Assembly (NCBI RefSeq): GCF_963678635.1
Contig: NC_087071.1
Coordinates: 32,912,141-32,976,140, forward strand
Length of the DNA: 64,000 nt
Reading direction: 5' to 3'
Source: Symsagittifera roscoffensis
Lineage: Eukaryota; Xenacoelomorpha; Acoela; Convolutidae
Below are positions 1 to 11,149 of this stretch, one piece after another; the first letter of the stretch is position 1, and every line of letters starts with the position of its first letter. Position numbers and translations under genes: made by a program. A model generated the notes under the pieces. The model did no database searches and was not told the origin of the DNA. It was given only the letters and a program-made list of their open reading frames with translations.

Positions 1-3000
1 CCAGGTTTTGAGCCGGCGTGCTTTGCTCAAGCAACGCGACTAACGTGGCATAGATTAATTTCTGTGAAACTTGAACTGCGTGTGCAAAGTTGAGTTTCTA
101 TGATTACAATATATATTTTCATAACTGTTCGTTTTTGCCAGGTATTAAGCCGGCGTGCTTTGCTCAAGCAACGCGACTAATGTGGCATAGAATATTTTCT
201 GTGAACTTTGAACTGCCTGAGCAAAGTTGAGTTTCTATGAATACAAAATATTTTTTCATAACTGTTCGTTTTTGCCTGGTATTAAGCCGGCGTGGTTTGC
301 TCAAGCTACGCAACTAACGTGGCTTATTTTAATTTCTTTGGAACTTGAACTGCTTGAGCAAAGTTGAGTTTCTATGAATACAAAACATTTTTTCATAACT
401 GTTCGTTCCTTTGCCAGGTATTAAGCCGGCGTGCTTTGCTCAAGCAACGCGACTAACGTGGCACAGATTAGTTTCTTTGAAACTTGAACTGCTTGAGCAA
501 AGTTGAGTTTCTATGAATACAATATATATTTTCATAACTCTTCGTTTTTGCCAGGTTTTAAGCCGGCGTGGTTTGCTCAAGCTACGCGACTAACGTGGCT
601 CAGATTAATTTCTTTGGAAGTTGAACTGCTTGAGCAAAGTTGAATTTCTATGAATACAAAATATTTTTTCATAACTGTTCGTTTTTTGCCAGGTTTTTAG
701 CCGGCGTGCTTTGCTCAAGCAACGCGACTAACGTGGCACAGATTAGTTTCTTTGAAACTTGAACTGCTTGAGCAAAGTTGAGTTTCTATGAATACAACAT
801 GTTTTTTCATAACTGTTCGTTTTTGCCAGGTATTAAGCCGGCGTGCTTTGCTCAAGCAACGCGACTAATGTGGCATAGAATATTTTTGTGAACTTTGAAC
901 TGCCTGAGCAAAGTTGAGTTTCTTTGAATACAATATAGATTTTCATAACTGTTCGTTTTTTCCTGGTATTAAGCCGGCGTGGTTTGCTCAAGCTACGCAA
1001 CTAACGTGGCTTATTTTAATTTCTTTGGAACTTGAACTGCTTGAGCAAAGTTGAGTTTCTATGAATACAAAACATTTTTTTAAAACTGTTCGTTCCTTTG
1101 CCAGGTTTTAAGCCGGCGTGGTTTGCTCAAGCTACGCGACTAACGTGGCTCAGATTAATTTCTTTGGAAGTTGAACTGCTTGAGCAAAGTTGAATTTCTA
1201 TGAATACAAAATATTTTTTCATAACTGTTCGTTTTTTGCCAGGTTTTTAGCCGGCGTGCTTTGCTCAAGCAACGCGACTAACGTGGCACAGATTAGTTTC
1301 TTTGAAACTTGAACTGCTTGAGCAAAGTTGAGTTTCTATGAATACAATATATATTTTCATAACTCTTCGTTTTTGCCAGGTTTTAAGCCGGCGTGGTTTG
1401 CTCAAGCTACGCGACTAACGTGGCTTAGATTAATTTCTATGGAACTTGAACTGCTTGAGCAAAGTTGAGTTTCTATGAATACAAAATATTTTTTCATAAC
1501 TGTTCGTTTTTGCCAGGTTTTGAGCCGGCGTGCTTTGCTCAAGCAACGCGACTAACGTGGCATAGATTAATTTCTGTGAAACTTGAACTGCGTGTGCAAA
1601 GTTGAGTTTCTATGATTACAATATATATTTTCATAACTGTTCGTTTTTGCCAGGTATTAAGCCGGCGTGCTTTGCTCAAGCAACGCGACTAATGTGGCAT
1701 AGAATATTTTCTGTGAACTTTGAACTGCCTGAGCAAAGTTGAGTTTCTATGAATACAATATAGATTTTCATAACTGTTCGTTTTTGCCTGGTGTTAAGCC
1801 GGCGTGGTTTGCTCAAGCTACGCAACTAACGTGGCTTATTTTACTTTCTTTGGAACTTGAACTGCTTGAGCAAAGTTGAGTTTCTATGAATACAAAACAT
1901 TTTTTCATAACTGTTCGTTCCTTTGCCAGGTATTAAGCCGGCGTGCTTTGCTCAAGCAACGCGACTAACGTGGCACAGATTAGTTTCTTTGAAACTTGAA
2001 CTGCTTGAGCAAAGTTGAGTTTCTATGAATACAATATATATTTTCATAACTCTTCGTTTTTGCCAGGTTTTAAGCCGGCGTGGTTTGCTCAAGCTACGCG
2101 ACTAACGTGGCTCAGATTAATTTCTTTGGAAGTTGAACTGCTTGAGCAAAGTTGAATTTCTATGAATACAAAATATTTTTTCATAACTGTTCGTTTTTTG
2201 CCAGGTTTTTAGCCGGCGTGCTTTGCTCAAGCAACGCGACTAACGTGGCACAGATTAGTTTCTTTGAAACTTGAACTGCTTGAGCAAAGTTGAGTTTCTA
2301 TGAATACAACGTGTATTTTCATAACTGTTCGTTTTTGCCAGGTATTAAGCCGGCGTGCTTTGCTCAAGCAACGCGACTAACGTGGCATAGATTAATTTTT
2401 TTGAAATTTGAACTGCCTGAGCAAAGTTGAGTTTCTATGAATACAATATATATTTTCATAACTCCTCGTTTTTGCGAGGTACTAAGCCGGGGTGGTTTGC
2501 TCAAGCAACGCGACTAACGTGGCATAGATTAATTTTTTTGAAACTTGAACTGCCTGAGCATAGTTGAGTTTCTATGATTACAATATATATTTTCATAACT
2601 GTTCGTTTTTGCCAGGTTTTAAGCCGGCGTGGTTTGCTCAAGCTACGCGACTAACGTGGCTTAGATTAAATTCTTTGGAACTTGAACTGCTTGAGCAAAG
2701 TTGAGTTTCTATGAATACAAAACATTTTTTCATAACTGTTCGTTCCTTTGCCAGGTATTAAGCCGGCGTGCTTTGCTCAAGCAACGCGACTAACGTGGCA
2801 CAGATTAGTTTCTTTGAAACTTGAACTGCTTGAGCAAAGTTGAGTTTCTATGAATACAATATATATTTTCATAACTGTTCGTTTTTGCCAGGTTTTAAGC
2901 CGGCGTGGTTTGCTCAAGCTACGCGACTAACGTGGCTCAGATTAATTTCTTTGGAAGTTGAACTGCTTGAGCAAAGTTGAATTTCTATGAATACAAAATA

Positions 3001-3722
3001 TTTTTTCATAACAGTTCGTTTTTTGCCAGGTTTTAAGCCGGCGTGCTTTGCTCAAGCAACGCGACTAACGTGGCACAGATTAGTTTCTTTGAAACTTGAA
3101 CTGCTTGAGCAAAGTTGAGTTTCTATGAATACAACATGTTTTTTCATAACTGTTCGTTTTTGCCAGGTAATAAGCCGGCGTGCTTTGCTCAAGCAACGCG
3201 ACTAACGTGGCATAGATTAATTTTTTTGAAACTTGAACTGCCTGAGCAAAGTTGAGTTTCTATGAATATAATATATATTTTCATAACTCCTCGTTTTTGC
3301 GAGGTACTAAGCCGGGGTGGTTTGCTCAAGCAACGCGACTAACGTGGCATAGATTAATTTTTTTGAAACTTGAACTGCCTGAGCAAAGTTGAGTTTCTAT
3401 GATTACAATATATATTTTCATAACTGTTCGTTTTTGCCAGGTTTTAAGCCGGCGTGGTTTGCTCAAGCTACGCGACTAACGTGGCTTAGATTAACTTCTT
3501 TGGAACTTGAACTGCTTGAGCAAAGTTGAGTTTCTATGAATGCAATATATTTTTTCATAACTGTTCGTTTTTGCCAGATATTAAGCCAACGTGCTTTGCT
3601 CAAACAAAGCGAATAACCTTGCATAGAATAATTTTGATGAAACTATAGCTGTGTTTGCAACGTTGAGTTTCTATGAACACAAAATGTTTTTTTTTTAAGT
3701 TTTTTTTTCTTACCAGGTATTA
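1..3722 (+). repeat. ~138-bp satellite array, about 27 copies
   Basis: Tandem units of 137-140 bp start at a CCAGGT motif (1, 138, 275, 414, ...). Two main variants alternate (TTTGCTCAAGCAACG and TTTGCTCAAGCTACG). The first unit recurs almost exactly at 1,513 and the second at 1,650, so an 11-unit higher-order repeat of about 1,512 bp lies on top. Each unit holds a 13-bp inverted repeat, CTTTGCTCAAGCA and TGCTTGAGCAAAG, about 45 nt apart. The last unit (from ~3,578) is strongly diverged but keeps the pyrimidine-rich CCAG|GTATTAA boundary. The array begins before the window and, by position, lies in an intron of the NDUFAF5-like gene. Confidence 0.95.
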
Positions 3723-3907
3723 AACCGGCTTTGGTCGAGTACGAAACTGCGTCTGGAATGTTTGAATTCTACAAATCTGTTTCTTTTTTGGAAGGCAGGC
3801 GGAAAATTTAAATTTTCCAGATTTCGACGACTTTTTTGAGTTCCACATAGATTTCGTGACAAATCTTCCAATATCTACTGACAATTGTTTTTTCATTATT
3901 TGTTTAG

Positions 3908-4124
3908 TAATGACCTGTGGCAGCCTGCACTGGGTGAACGATCTTCCCGGATTGATGCACCGCGTGATTAGAAGCCTAGTGCCAGATGGAGTGTTTCTGG
4001 GTTCGCTCTTAGGTGGAGACACTCTTTTTGAATTGAGGACAGCTCTTCAGTTGGCGGAACAGGAAGTTGAGAATGGATTTGGACCCCACGTGTCGCCCAT
4101 GGTTAATATGCCTGACATGGGAAG
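3908..4124 (+). CDS. NDUFAF5: NDUFAF5-like complex I assembly factor, exon (methyltransferase core)
   Basis: First visible exon of a gene matching mitochondrial NADH dehydrogenase complex I assembly factor 5, an arginine-modifying enzyme of the SAM methyltransferase fold that acts on NDUFS7 in the mitochondrial matrix (family knowledge). Visible motifs are SLHWVNDLP, PDGVFLGSLLGGDTLFELR and LQLAE, the typical post-motif region of this family. The exon follows TTGTTTAG at 3,907 and ends at the donor G|GTAATT (4,125), splitting an Arg codon in phase 2. The N-terminal SAM-binding exons are upstream of the window, presumably beyond the satellite. The final three exons read in one open frame, so the gene looks intact here. 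Confidence 0.9.
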
Positions 4125-4761
4125 GTAATTAAGAATTTTTTCAATTGTTAATTGTTGCGGGCACTGTAAGAAAAATCAATCTACTATTTTGTTTTCGAAG
4201 GAATTAAAGATCAGAGTAATTAGTTGGGAAGAAATAGTTGGAAAAGTAGAATCAATTGAGAGCGTATCGTAAAAAGTGAGATGTAGTTAATATTAATAGC
4301 AACAAAAGATTCAATTTCCTGGAGAAGATGTTTGATCTCTGCCTCAGTTGTAGTTGCAGTGGTGGGGTTCATGAACTTGCTTAGAATCCGAGTCTTCGCT
4401 TCCTTTCAATTAAACCACACTCATAATGTCGTTTTAGATTTCCAGAGGCGTTCTCATATACTTTTCGTTAAATTCAAACTCTTGAATCCCGAGGTTATTT
4501 GATGCGCAACCGATATCAACTGTGTTTTGTTTGTAGAATACTGCAACGTATCTTTCGAAGGCTTTGTTCAAATTTGCAAAGTAATTCTGATAAGTTGTAT
4601 TAATTTTAAATGGTAATATTTAGAGAATTTTTCTTCACCAGAGAGATTTTAATGTAGTAGGAAACGAATCAACAAATAACACATTTATATAGAGAAAGAG
4701 ACCAGTTCAAAATTCTATAGTATAAAGTTCTCTTTTGGTTTTTTACTGATTATTTCCTAAT

Positions 4762-5402
4762 TATTACACTTGCGAAGCGAGTGTATTAGTACGAACCTTC
4801 TTTTTCCAACTTAAGTCGCAATTATTAGTGCCAGTTTTGGGGCACCTTTACAGCTTTTTGATAGCATATGCGCTGAAATTCGAATTGTAATAAGTTAACA
4901 CAGTTGATGCATTTTTAGTTCATCAAGTAAACCTAAAAAAGTGAATTGTTTCAAACTACATAACAATAATGAAAACTCGGTTTCAGAAATTTTCTAAGTT
5001 AATATATCTCAGTTTTTTGAATTGCATAATTAATACATTTTGTGGTTTTATGCTTTGCGATTTATTTAATGCAAAATTAGTGTGAGTGCCTTCAGTTTAT
5101 AATAATCCAAGTTATTACTTGCAAAATTGAGTCTATTTGTATTTGGTGCCACTTTTGCTGAAGGCTACTTATTGGTATCTATTGCTGCTTTATTCGGGAC
5201 AAGTGTTTGTCGGTTGTTAAGTTTGCGTGGCTGAGTGGATAGTGCGTGAGACTCAAAATCACTTGATTGCAGTAGATCGCAGATCGAATCCTAGACCCAG
5301 CCGAGTTTTTGCTAATTTGAGGCTTATTTCTTTTTTCTTCAGAGCTGCTTTTTGGTCGTGTTCTCACAAGTGTTTGCGAAGCGCTGCTTCGCCTCTGTGT
5401 AA
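4762..5402 (+). mobile_element. tRNA-derived SINE, copy A (intron of NDUFAF5-like gene)
   Basis: Begins with the family head (ACTTGCGAAGCGAGTG, then ACGAACCTTC) and ends with the family tail GCGAAGCGCTGCTTCGCC. A tRNA-Leu-like part lies at 5,226-5,305: an A-box-type GTGGCTGAGTGG, a CAA anticodon context (GACTCAAAATC), a long variable arm and a B box (GATCGAATCC). The same head and tail recur at 9,974-10,290 and 10,674-11,110. A degenerate SINE promoter is more likely than a working tRNA, because the stems are imperfect. Confidence 0.7.
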
Positions 5403-5625
5403 ATTTTTGAATGATCCTTTAATGAGTAGTTTGTTTGTACAAGTAGTTTCCTTAGTTAGGGGCATCTCCTAGGGAGGCTGTAATTATTGGACTTCATTGA
5501 TTTTGTTCTCTGAGTTTGTACAATGTGATTGAATTTGTAATGACTAGTGGAATATAAATAAATAAATTAATTATGTATGAATAACTCTCTCCTAGTTAAA
5601 TACATTTGTTAGTATCCATTTGCAG

Positions 5626-5792
5626 ATTGTTGCACAGTGCTGGATTCAAGATGATCACGATAGACGTAGATGAGATCTGTGTGAGGTATCCGGACATGCA
5701 CTCCCTAATGGTGGATCTGGGCAGGATGGGGGAGGGCAACTGTGCCTGGAACAGGAAGCCCAGTCTGAGAAGGGACACTATGAAAGTGGCAG
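5626..5792 (+). CDS. NDUFAF5: NDUFAF5-like, next exon
   Basis: Begins after the acceptor TTTGCAG (5,625). The joined codon AG|A gives Arg, and the reading continues LLHSAGFKMITIDVDEI, then GMGEGNCAWNR-like text, as expected for the family (AGF, D-DE, MGE.NCAWNR, LxRDT). It ends at GTGGCAG|GTGGGC (5,793) in phase 1. The 1.5-kb intron before it carries a SINE. Phases on both sides agree with the neighbouring exons. Confidence 0.92.
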
Positions 5793-8700
5793 GTGGGCTT
5801 GTATTCTTTTGTTTTACAGCAAGATTTTTTATCTCCATCATTCAAAGCCGTTACAAAAATATCAGTTAAAACAGTAAATAATATTTCGGTTTCCTTGTTC
5901 ATTGACACTATTACAACTGTATGTTAGCTATTTTTCTAATGCTTAATACAGAAATTCGATCAAGTTTGTAAGTTGAATTCGTGATAAGTATGCGTAATGG
6001 GACTATTCTGCATGAAACGTCACCAATTAAGTAGTTACGATATGTGTTAGCCGAGATTTTTTTTCTTGTCAAAATTCATTGATTAAAGCCTAATTTAGGC
6101 GCCGATTTAACGTTTTCCCATAAATGTTTTTACTGGTACTGACCGAGTTTTAAATTCAGGTTAAGAAACATCGAGCTTGGGAACATTTTCGTATGTTTTT
6201 AAAATAATTTTGAGATTGTATTTGATTAGCTGATAGCAGTGATATCCATTTAAAAACCATTCAAATTAATTAATATGTTCATTTAAATTTCAATCTTCTA
6301 AATGTGAAATTATGAGCCCACTCAATTTCAATGAAAATTTTAAATATAACTCGAACAACAAATGTTGCAAGTAGATGTGTCCCAAAAAATATTTTCGATG
6401 TTTTCTCAAAATTGCGAAAATTACCCATAAATGGCAGAAAAACTGCTAAAAACGTGGCAGTGCAACAGTGCCGAAGTAAAATAGTGCCGAAAATGAAAAA
6501 GAGTCCAACAGTGCCAAAATTTATGATTTTCGGCACTGTTGAACACTTTCATTTTCGCACTGTTGATTGCCCCCCTAAAAACAGACTAAAGAAAAAATTA
6601 AATTGCTAAAGAAATATATACAGAAAAATTTAAATAGATGCCAACAAGTCTTATAATTTTCTTGAACATTTTTAATTTAAATTTCAGTTTTTTTTAAATG
6701 GACATCACTGGGTGATGGGTAAATTGAATTATAGTACTTTACGGGACCATAAATGAGCGTTAAAACACTTAAAATGAACTGTTCGAGTTATTAGGTTTAA
6801 ATTTCTCTGAAGTACAGTTGGAGGGAGAAATATGTAGCGTCGTCAATTACAGCGTTTGAATTAAGTGTCAACTTTAAATTAAGTGTCAATAAACGGAGAA
6901 AAGGCACGTATATAGGTCGTGTTGAGTTTGTTTTCAGGAAAAAGTTTTTCGTTCTCAAGTTTGATGTTTGCGGTTTGACTTTGATTTTTTGGATCAACCG
7001 TACAATCTCCCTCCCCCTAAGTGACCTACCGTAGAATGCCCTCCTCAAGCATGTTTTAAATCTGAACAATAATCCTGTAAAATGTGTTGCGCAAATAACG
7101 GTTGATCCGTTTTTTTATCGTGTCCCGGTTACAGTTGATCCGATTTTTTAATGTCAATTGAAATTCACGTGCTAGAAGTATACCAAGTTCCCACATTGAT
7201 TTACAAAAATTCCTAGCGGATGTTAAACAAATCTTATGCTCAATTTTTTTCCGAATAAGGTTAGTGTTGTCATTTAAATCAAAATTTTCCAAAAGCAACA
7301 CCAATTCTCCTTGATTTCATAAAGGCCTAAAAAAATGAACGCTTTTGTTAAAAGAGACCACCTGTACAAAAATGGAAAACCGAGAAAAATGACATAATTG
7401 AGAGAAAATTGCATAGAGCAAAGAGAAAAAGTAGAAAAAAAACTACTAAAAAGATTATTTTTTTACAGGAGATTCAATAATAATAGGAGACTCGCGATAA
7501 GTATATAAACTTTTGAATGAAGACGTATCGTTTTGTTCCAGAAAAAATTCGAAGTTATTAATCCATCACTCATCGATAATAAGATTCTAACCGTACTTGC
7601 GCTTTATTTTTTTTGATTTGCTCATTTTTTGCTTTTGTTCAGTTAATCAAAGAAACTCCAAAAAAAACCTAATTTCTTTTTTATATCCAGGAGACTTTTT
7701 CCTATATAAAAGGAAAATCAGCAATTCTTACATCCCTTGTATAAGCAGAAAAAAAACATGCTCTTTGGCTAATCGAGGCTCTAAGTTATTAAACCTAATG
7801 AGTGCAATTAATATATTAGCCTCTAATTTTGGAATCATGAATGTAAATGATGAATGAATCTTCGTTCACAAATTCAAAGATAATTATCTAGTCGGAAATA
7901 CTGAACTGATTGGAAATATTTTCCACAAATTATTCATTTTCATAAACCAGTGAAAGTATCGGGGTAAATGCTTACGGGTAGTCGTTTTATGCTTTTTATC
8001 TCGTTACCAAAATCTGAACCCTCAACTCCTTCTGGGTTTCGAGAAAACGACATTATTCTGAAACTTTTGAAAAATTGCAAAAACTTAGGGTTTCTTATAG
8101 ATATTTTTTCTAGTTGCTTCGATATCCTAAATGGAGCTGCATTGAATCTGCTTTTAGCGAAGCTGCATGAAATCTGTAATCTTTCAAGGTTTTAAAAATT
8201 ATTAAGGAACCATACTGAACATTTGCAGAGCAATTCGTTTTTTTTGCAATTTTTTGGCTTTGTTTAGATTTGATGAGTATGTTTGCACTATCAGGTATCG
8301 AATGCATTTACTTGATAGGGAAGTTCTACTAGAAATCAACTAAATTGATTTTTGCAATGAAGTTTTTTTTATTATTTTTCTCTTTGCTTTAATATTCACA
8401 TAAATAATGTAAAATATGTTTGTTTCATTAAGTGCACTTATTGTGTTTCGGGTAGACCCCTTATAGGCATCCAAATGCCTTTCATCTGTCCCCTCCGTAT
8501 CATAAATTTTTGTGATTCAATTTATGTATGAGTTTTGTTGATATTGAAGAAATAAACTTTCTTTCTTCGGAATTCTGCTTATGAAGTTTTTTTTAATATA
8601 ATTTCAATTTTTTTTTCGGTGTCTGTTTGCTATGTTTTCAAGTGAGTTTTGATACACATTAGTCAAATTGACAGTTTTATAAAATAAGTTGTGGATCTTT

Positions 8701-8932
8701 TTGAATCTGCCATCTATAGCCCCAATGAATTTTATATTACGCGTAGGTTTTTTTTACTTAAGTATTTTCAAAAATTATTGAAGTATGTACTTTTAGAACT
8801 ATTTTGACCATATACATTTTCACTTGCATCTTTTGTAACTATCTCCAACCTACTTTATCCGTACCCCTCTTCGTTATAGGGGGGGGGGAGATAGAGTTCC
8901 ATTAACTGTTAGAATTAATTGCAATGTTTTAG
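5793..8932. other. long intron with small inverted repeats only
   Basis: AT-rich intron of the NDUFAF5-like gene. At 6,504-6,545 two arms (CAACAGTGCCAAAAT and ATTTTCGGCACTGTTG) form a hairpin with one bulge, and more GTGCCGAA-type words flank it. The small ORFs here on both strands have no recognisable domain and no splice context, and I treat them as chance. Confidence 0.6.
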
Positions 8933-9120
8933 CTGAAAAATACAAGGAAATGTACGGAACCGAAGACAGCATCCCAGCTACATTTCAAACAATAAATTTC
9001 ATTGGCTGGAAGCCCCACCCCTCCCAGCCCAAAGCGAAGCCAAGGGGATCCGCTGAAGTCAGTTTCATGGATCATTTCAATCAACAGTCGAATTCTAATA
9101 AGGATGGTGATAGAAATTAG
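8933..9120 (+). CDS. NDUFAF5: NDUFAF5-like, last exon
   Basis: Follows the acceptor TGTTTTAG (8,932); the joined codon G|CT gives Ala, then [26 protein letters not shown] and a GSAEVSF motif, matching the C-terminal block of the family (Y.EMY......PATYQ...IGWK.H.SQ....RGSA..SF). It stops at TAG 9,118-9,120 after a short polar tail. The preceding 3.1-kb intron ends in a G9 run (about 8,880) and has no other coding signal that I see. Confidence 0.92.
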
Positions 9121-9330
9121 AGTTATTTCAATGGTTTTTTGCTACGTTGTAAAGATTGTGAAAAACGAAATACTGAATTTAATTTCTCGTAACTATTATT
9201 TTTAAAAAATGAGAGTAGGATATAAATGAAATGTTGGTAACAAGAACAAGTTAGTTAAGATTTAAGCGTTTAAGCCGTACATTGCTGTCGGCAATGTAAA
9301 CTGTTTTATTATATTTTGAATGTAACTTTT

Positions 9331-9650
9331 GACAAGATTTCATTAAGAGCCGAATAATATAGTTCAGAGTCTTATATAAGTTGTGATGATATTTTTTCCC
9401 GGAAAAGTCTTAACGTTTGATCAGGTTCAAGTTTGCTTTTTAGCGGATTGACTCTTTTGATTTTTTTAGCTCAGTTTATTTCCTTTGCTAAGAGGAAGGC
9501 AAACTCCACTATCGAACAGTGAAAGTTTAACGACCACGAAAAAGGTGATCGACTTCGATTTCGAAAATGGAATTTAATTTTCGGATTTCCCAGCGAAATA
9601 ATTTTTTTTGCTCCAGTTTTCTCAAATTGGATACACTTTTTTTAAATTGT
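9331..9650 (+). repeat. dispersed repeat S3, copy 1
   Basis: A ~300-bp repeat with recurring blocks: TTATATAAG..TGATG, GGAAAAGTCTTAA, GAAGGCAAACTCCACTATCG, CGAAAATGGAATTTAATTTTC, TTTCCCAGCG, and CCAGTTTTCTCAAATTGG. The same order of blocks is found at 9,690-9,975, 19,590-19,885, 21,690-21,790, and inverted at 16,490-16,840. No ORF. It is probably part of a non-autonomous element. Confidence 0.75.
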
Positions 9651-9689
9651 CCATGAATTATTGTTCTAGAACTTCAAGAAGCTTTAAGG

Positions 9690-10640
9690 CCATATATTTT
9701 TAAGAGTCGATGAACTTAGTTCACTCTTATCTAGGTCGTGACGGTTTTTTTTTCAGGAAAAGGCTTTAAATTTCAGGCTCAAATTCGGTTTTTCGCTGAC
9801 TTTTGATTTCTTTTTAAGTTCCGTTCATTTCCTCTGTTTATCGAATCGCGAAAATAATCACAAAAAACGTAATCAACTTCTATTTTCGAAAGTGGAATTT
9901 AGTTTTCAGATTTCCCAGTGGAACAAAAACTTACTTAATAATCCAGTTTTCTCAAATTGGGTTTATGTTATTAGACTAGCGAGCTTGCGAGCGTTAGTGT
10001 ATTATTACGAACCTTCTTTTTTTTCTAACCTAACTCGCAAGTAAAAATATGTCCACTATAGGATCTGTAGAATTGGAAATTCCGTTGCATCTCTTTGCTT
10101 TTTTTGTGGCTAGTGTTTGTAAGTTAATAGGCATCCGCGGCCGAGTGGTTAGTGCGAATAATCTCTAGGTTGCAGTCCGAGACGTAGTAGAACTTTAACT
10201 AATTCGAGGCTTATTTCTACTTCTCACTGCTATTTATAGAGCTGCTTTTTGTGCTGTCGCTAGTGTTTGCGAAGCGCAGCTTAGCATGTGTCAAAAAATT
10301 GCCAATTATAAATTGTTTTGAAATAAAGTTATAAATTGAAAGTTTATCAATAAAGTTATAAATTGAAAAAGCGTTAAGCCCGTCTATTTTTAAATTTGAA
10401 ATTTGGTTGCTGGTTTGCTTTTCACGTTGGTTGCTGTTCTATTTGTATTATGATGCGGGTCCAGTTTTTCCCTGGTTGAGTCGCTTGTTTCAATTCTGTT
10501 ACATTTGAGATAACAGGAGTATTGCAATCGGGTATTAAACTTTTTTTCCCGTAAATGACTGTGTTCACGGGATGACTGAAATTTCGATCATCTCTACTTT
10601 CGTCAACGAATAAAAAGATCGAGAGCAGACCGTTTTTGAG
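9690..10640 (+). repeat. composite repeat S3+S2 interrupted by a SINE
   Basis: A second S3 copy (9,690-9,973) is cut at its GGGTTTATGTTATT end by SINE copy B and resumes at ~10,297 with TTGCCAATTATAAATTG. The uninterrupted arrangement is seen at ~19,875-19,915 (GGGTTCATGTTATC followed by GTGCCAATCATAAATTG). The copy continues to an S2 block (10,516-10,580; TTGCAATCGGGTATTAAAC ... GTTCACGGGATG). No coding potential. Confidence 0.7.
9974..10295 (+). mobile_element. tRNA-derived SINE, copy B
   Basis: About 320 bp, from ACTAGCGAGCTTGCGAGCG to the tail GCGAAGCGCAGCTTAGC near 10,285. The tRNA-like A-box region is at 10,133-10,150 (CCGCGGCCGAGTGGTTAG). It sits inside an S3 repeat, so the insertion is younger than S3. 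Confidence 0.75.
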
Positions 10641-10673
10641 CACAACTGCAATTTAAACTCCTGATCTTTTTAT

Positions 10674-11112
10674 ACTAGCGAGCTTGCGACCGTAGTGTTT
10701 AGTTCGAATCTTCTTTTTTCTATTCTTAATCGGCAGTAAAAGTGTTCCTTAAATGTCTCCAATTTCTTGGTGGCACTTTGCTTTTATCACGATCTGTATA
10801 TAGCATTGGTAATTCATCGCATCAGTTTTTTTGCTTTTTCTGGGTAGTTTTTGTAGTTTATTATTATTAAGCGTCCGTAGTTGAGTGGATAGTGTGCGAG
10901 ACTCATATTCTCTTGCTATGTATGGATTTTATTGCATTTGTCTGATGCTTCGCCTCTTTTTGTCAAACTTTTTGAAAAGATTGCGGTTTTTTTGCAAATT
11001 TTTTTTGTTGTTGAGGTTTTTTGTCCGGTTTGTCGGTTCACATGCAATTATTGAGAGTCATTCATTTTTCTGTTGCAAATTGTGCGAAGCGCTGCTTCGC
11101 CTCTGTGTTAAA
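10674..11112 (+). mobile_element. tRNA-derived SINE, copy C
   Basis: Same head (ACTAGCGAGCTTGCGACCG) and tail (GCGAAGCGCTGCTTCGCC, 11,086-11,103) as copies A and B. The A-box-like region at ~10,868 reads CGTCCGTAGTTGAGTGGATAG. The middle is longer and more diverged than in copy B. Tail fragments of the same family also lie at ~19,311-19,340 and ~23,160-23,185. Confidence 0.7.
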
Positions 11113-11149
11113 TTTTCTGCGATAATTAGTTTTGTTAAATTGCGTTAAT

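Noticed and set aside
1-3722. CRISPR array
   Set aside because: Units are continuous tandem repeats without unique spacers, in an animal-type genome.
5226-5305. Functional tRNA-Leu(CAA) gene
   Set aside because: A and B boxes are present but stems are imperfect, and the sequence is in a repeat family with a common non-tRNA head and tail.
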